The notes under the pieces are model-generated. The model worked only from the letters and a program-made list of their open reading frames with translations. It searched no databases and was not told the origin of the DNA. From Botryococcus braunii (lineage: Eukaryota; Chlorophyta; Trebouxiophyceae), in assembly GCA_002005505.1 (NCBI GenBank), contig KV908445.1, positions 345,766 through 385,765 of the forward strand: DNA of 40,000 nucleotides. Reading direction: 5' to 3'. Of this stretch, positions 37,523 through 40,000 are shown in pieces; position 1 is the stretch's first letter; each line of letters begins with the position of its first letter. The translations under genes were made by a program, and so were the position numbers.

Positions 37523-39329
37523 CCTACAAGCCAATAATCACCCATGTTCTGATGGTAGGCTAAAAATGGGGATTGTAGAGGGTTTGCCCAAGCATTTTGA
37601 CCATGCCAAATCAAATCTCTACACCTCCTGTCTTGGTGAGGATGAGGACAAGGTCACACTCAATATTCAGGCATGTTCAAGGTTGCTTGGAATTGATGAA
37701 TTTAAGGCCCCCTCACCATCAGTCAATCTTATCAATCCAGTCAGAGGTCCTCCTCGCCCCAGGAACGCTCCAGGATCCAGGCCACCAGGGATGCCAGAAG
37801 ATCTGCCTGACAACTTCAGGGGCTGCTGGCACTGCTTGGAAGATGGACATACCAGAAACGTGTGTCCAAAACTTATAGCTGAGAAAGAAAAAAGGGCTGC
37901 CCTCATTTCAGCACGCAAGAATCAAGCCAATCCAGTTGGAGGTATTGCATTGGGGGACTCTTCTGACTCAGGTAATCCATTCTCTAGATGGGTGGTAGAC
38001 TCAGGAGCCTCAACACACATATGCAATGATGTTAGACTAATGCAAAACATTCACTGGTATACACAGCCAAAGGGTCTAAATTTGGCAACTGGTGAACATG
38101 TTGCACAACGCAAGGCATGTGGTTCTGTGTGCTTAGTAGATGAAATGGGGAACATGTGTAAACTTAAAAATGTTGAATATGTACCTACTGCAATTGAAAA
38201 TTTGTTGTCGGTCTCTAGTGCAGTAACAGATGGCATTCAGTTTACAAACAATTCACATGGAGAGATTATCAGTATGTACAGTAATGCTTCAAAATTCATC
38301 TCTGAAGTCAGAAAAGAAAGAGGACTGTATTTTGTTTACTGCCTGTGTTGCAAAATTCAGCTCTCACATAGTGTTGGATATGCTCACAAATGCTTTGAAT
38401 ATGATTTGTGGCATCAACGCTTAGGACATCCAGGAAGTAAAAACCTGGAACGACTGCAGACTGAAGATATGGTGAAGGGAATAGCTACATCTCTGTCTCC
38501 TTGCTTACATGGTCATTCACTGTGTGATGTGTGTGTGATGGGCAAGCAGACTAAAGAGAGCTACCAAAGATCCCCAGTATCAGCAACTGAACGTCTTCAG
38601 CTGTTGCACTTGGATGTGATTGGTGAGCTACCAATTCCAGGAGCTGAGGGTGAACGCTACATGCTCACAGTACTAGATGATTACTCTAGAGCTGGTGAAT
38701 CCGTAGCATTGACTTCCAAGTCCCAGGTGGGTGGTGCTGTTAAAACAATCATCCTGTACTTGGAAAATCAGACTAATCACAATGTAAAGGTGGTTAGGTC
38801 TGATAGGGGAAGTGAGTTTGTAAATGCTGACTTGCTTGACTTTTTTCAGTCTAAAGGGATCAGACATGAAACGTCTGCTCCTTATACCCCTCAACAAAAT
38901 GGAAGAGCAGAACGTTTTAACAGATCCTTGAAGGAGAAAGTTAGAATGCTTCTTTTGCAGGCAAAAGCTCCACAGAGCATGTGGGCAGATGCACTTCCAA
39001 CAGCTGTTAGGTTGTTAAATCTCAGAGCAGTAAAGGGGAAGACAGCCACTCCCTATGAACTGCTGTTTGGGAGGAAACCATCAGTGCACTACTTGAGAGT
39101 GTGGGGATGTTTGGCGTTTATCAAAATACCAGACAAGGATCTGTCAGCCTTTTCAGCCAGATCTGAGCCTGGGATGTTTGTGGGATATGAGCCTGCATCA
39201 AAGGCCTACAGAGTTAAGGTGGGGAACAAGGTAAAGGTGTCAAAGAACGTCAAATTCTTTGAAGACAAATTAGGAATTCATGCTCTCACTCCCAGTAATT
39301 CTCTCACTGCTGAATTCCCCATGAGATAA
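37523..39329 (+). CDS. gag-pol: Copia E gag (part 3) - protease - integrase ORF
   Basis: Resumes gag after element C (LQANNHPCSDGRLKMGIVEG). A CCHC knuckle CWHCLEDGHTRNVC begins at 37824. The aspartic protease follows with WVVDSGASTHICND (Asp codon 37998-38000), then the GAG-pre-integrase segment with LWHQRLGHPG and CDVCVMGK (zinc finger), then the integrase core with D, D, E in HLDVIGELP, VVRSDRGSEF and NGRAERFNRSL, and the copia box RVWGCLAFIKIP / GMFVGYEPASKAYRV. The frame ends at TAA 39327-39329, before RT; RT continues in the -1 frame. Confidence 0.93.
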
Positions 39330-40000
39330 ATTTTGATCAAGTTCCATGCACTGATGATGGGGATGATTGGGATTTTGTACCGGTAGACCTCACTGGTGCA
39401 TTGGAATTAAACAGGGAAGCTGGAAGGGGTATTGCTCCAACTCTCCCAGCTAACATGGAAGTCATGCACAGGATGAATGATATCCTGAGAGGCTTGGGAA
39501 CAGCGGAAGAGAGTGGTCCGAGTGGGTTATCTGAGCCAGGAGCTACAGGGGAAGGAGTAGTGGGCACTGGGAACATGCCAAAATCCAGGTCACATGCACC
39601 AGATAGTTCAGGTGATGAATCAGATAATCAATCTCCTGCTGAAATCAGTGACTCATTTGAGGAAAGGCAAGGTGGTGCCAGGAATGGTGGAGGTAGATAC
39701 GAACTGAGGCAAACTTTGGCAGAACCAGACAGGTATGTTCCGGGTACATACCACATTGGGGAAACGCCAGTTACATATGCATCAGAAATAATCCCTCCAA
39801 ATCAAAATGGTGCACAAGAGCAAGTAAAATTATCATCCAAGAATATCAAGGTTCCAGAGGACTGGTGGGAGGCTAAAAAATCCCCACAGTGGCCATATTG
39901 GTTAGAAGCCATGAATGAAGAGATGGATTCTATAGACTCTCATGAAACGTTTGAATATTGTGAGAGACCCTCTGATGCCAAAATTATTCCTTTAAAATGG
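39320..40000 (+). CDS. pol: Copia E linker and start of reverse transcriptase, truncated by the window edge
   Basis: Open from CAT at 39320 to the end of the window, with no stop. A long acidic, Ser/Gly-rich linker is followed by EDWWEAKKSPQWPYWLEAMN and the EEMDSIDSHETFEYCERP segment, then IIPLKW, which is the entry of copia-type RT (W-A-M-E-x2 ... I-x-x-KW pattern). It is displaced by one base from the integrase frame at a CCCC run (39317-39320). The rest of RT, RNase H and the 3' LTR lie beyond the window. Confidence 0.85.

Larger units (their letters stand above)
17043..40000 (+). mobile_element. Ty1/copia retrotransposon E, interrupted by A, B and C; runs off the window
   Basis: Domains in order: 5' LTR (17043-17360 and 24787-25569), half-tRNA primer binding site, an upstream ORF, gag, zinc knuckle, aspartic protease, integrase, and the start of a copia-type reverse transcriptase at 40000. 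Protease-integrase-RT order defines Ty1/copia. The LTR start TGTTGG at 17043 is tentative because the 3' LTR is outside the window. Three Ty3 elements are nested inside. Insertions B and C, with their target duplications, interrupt an otherwise continuous gag frame. Confidence 0.8.

Overview
The window is eukaryotic. The one recognisable host gene is split into at least ten exons by GT-AG introns. The rest is dominated by long dinucleotide microsatellites and LTR retrotransposons, which fits a large, repeat-rich genome. The organism cannot be named from sequence alone. A green alga or another protist is plausible: the Ty3 elements carry a chromodomain, and one primer binding site matches the anticodon arm of a plant-like initiator tRNA-Met. 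Both hints are weak.

Left part (1-14370). Positions 1-2005 hold a possible plus-strand gene of low-complexity, serine-rich protein that I do not recognise. Positions 2006-7576 hold no gene I can support, only small duplications and a compound (CA)n tract. From 12648 down to 7577, minus strand, lies proline dehydrogenase (PRODH), the FAD enzyme that starts mitochondrial proline breakdown. Ten exons were resolved with matching phases (536 residues plus stop). Only the N-terminal, presumably transit-peptide, exon is missing. The gene carries an EF-hand-containing insert. Its introns hold two (CA)n tracts, six copies of a 49-bp minisatellite, a perfect 33-bp hairpin and long G/C homopolymers. A compound (CA)/(CT)/(CG) microsatellite follows at 13961-14370.

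Right part (14371-40000) is a nest of LTR retrotransposons. The outermost trace (called D) is a putative long LTR followed by a primer binding site and about 1.6 kb of non-coding sequence. A Ty1/copia element (called E) appears to start near 17043 and runs off the right edge. Three Ty3/gypsy elements sit inside E: A (17361-24781) in its 5' LTR, and B (26488-31069) and C (31257-37517) in its gag gene. Each of A, B and C is framed by a 5-bp target duplication. When B and C are set aside, the copia gag frame is continuous through both sites, which proves the order of insertion. The LTR pairs of A and C look identical and those of B differ at one base, so all three are recent, yet each has a disrupted pol region.

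The most unusual structure is the copia 5' leader. Two copies of the same 253-nt sequence lie in tandem. The first is interrupted by two stretches that begin with GT and end with AG; the second lacks exactly those stretches. It looks like an unspliced leader beside its own spliced copy. Element D has an analogous 110-bp tandem duplication ending in AGGT.
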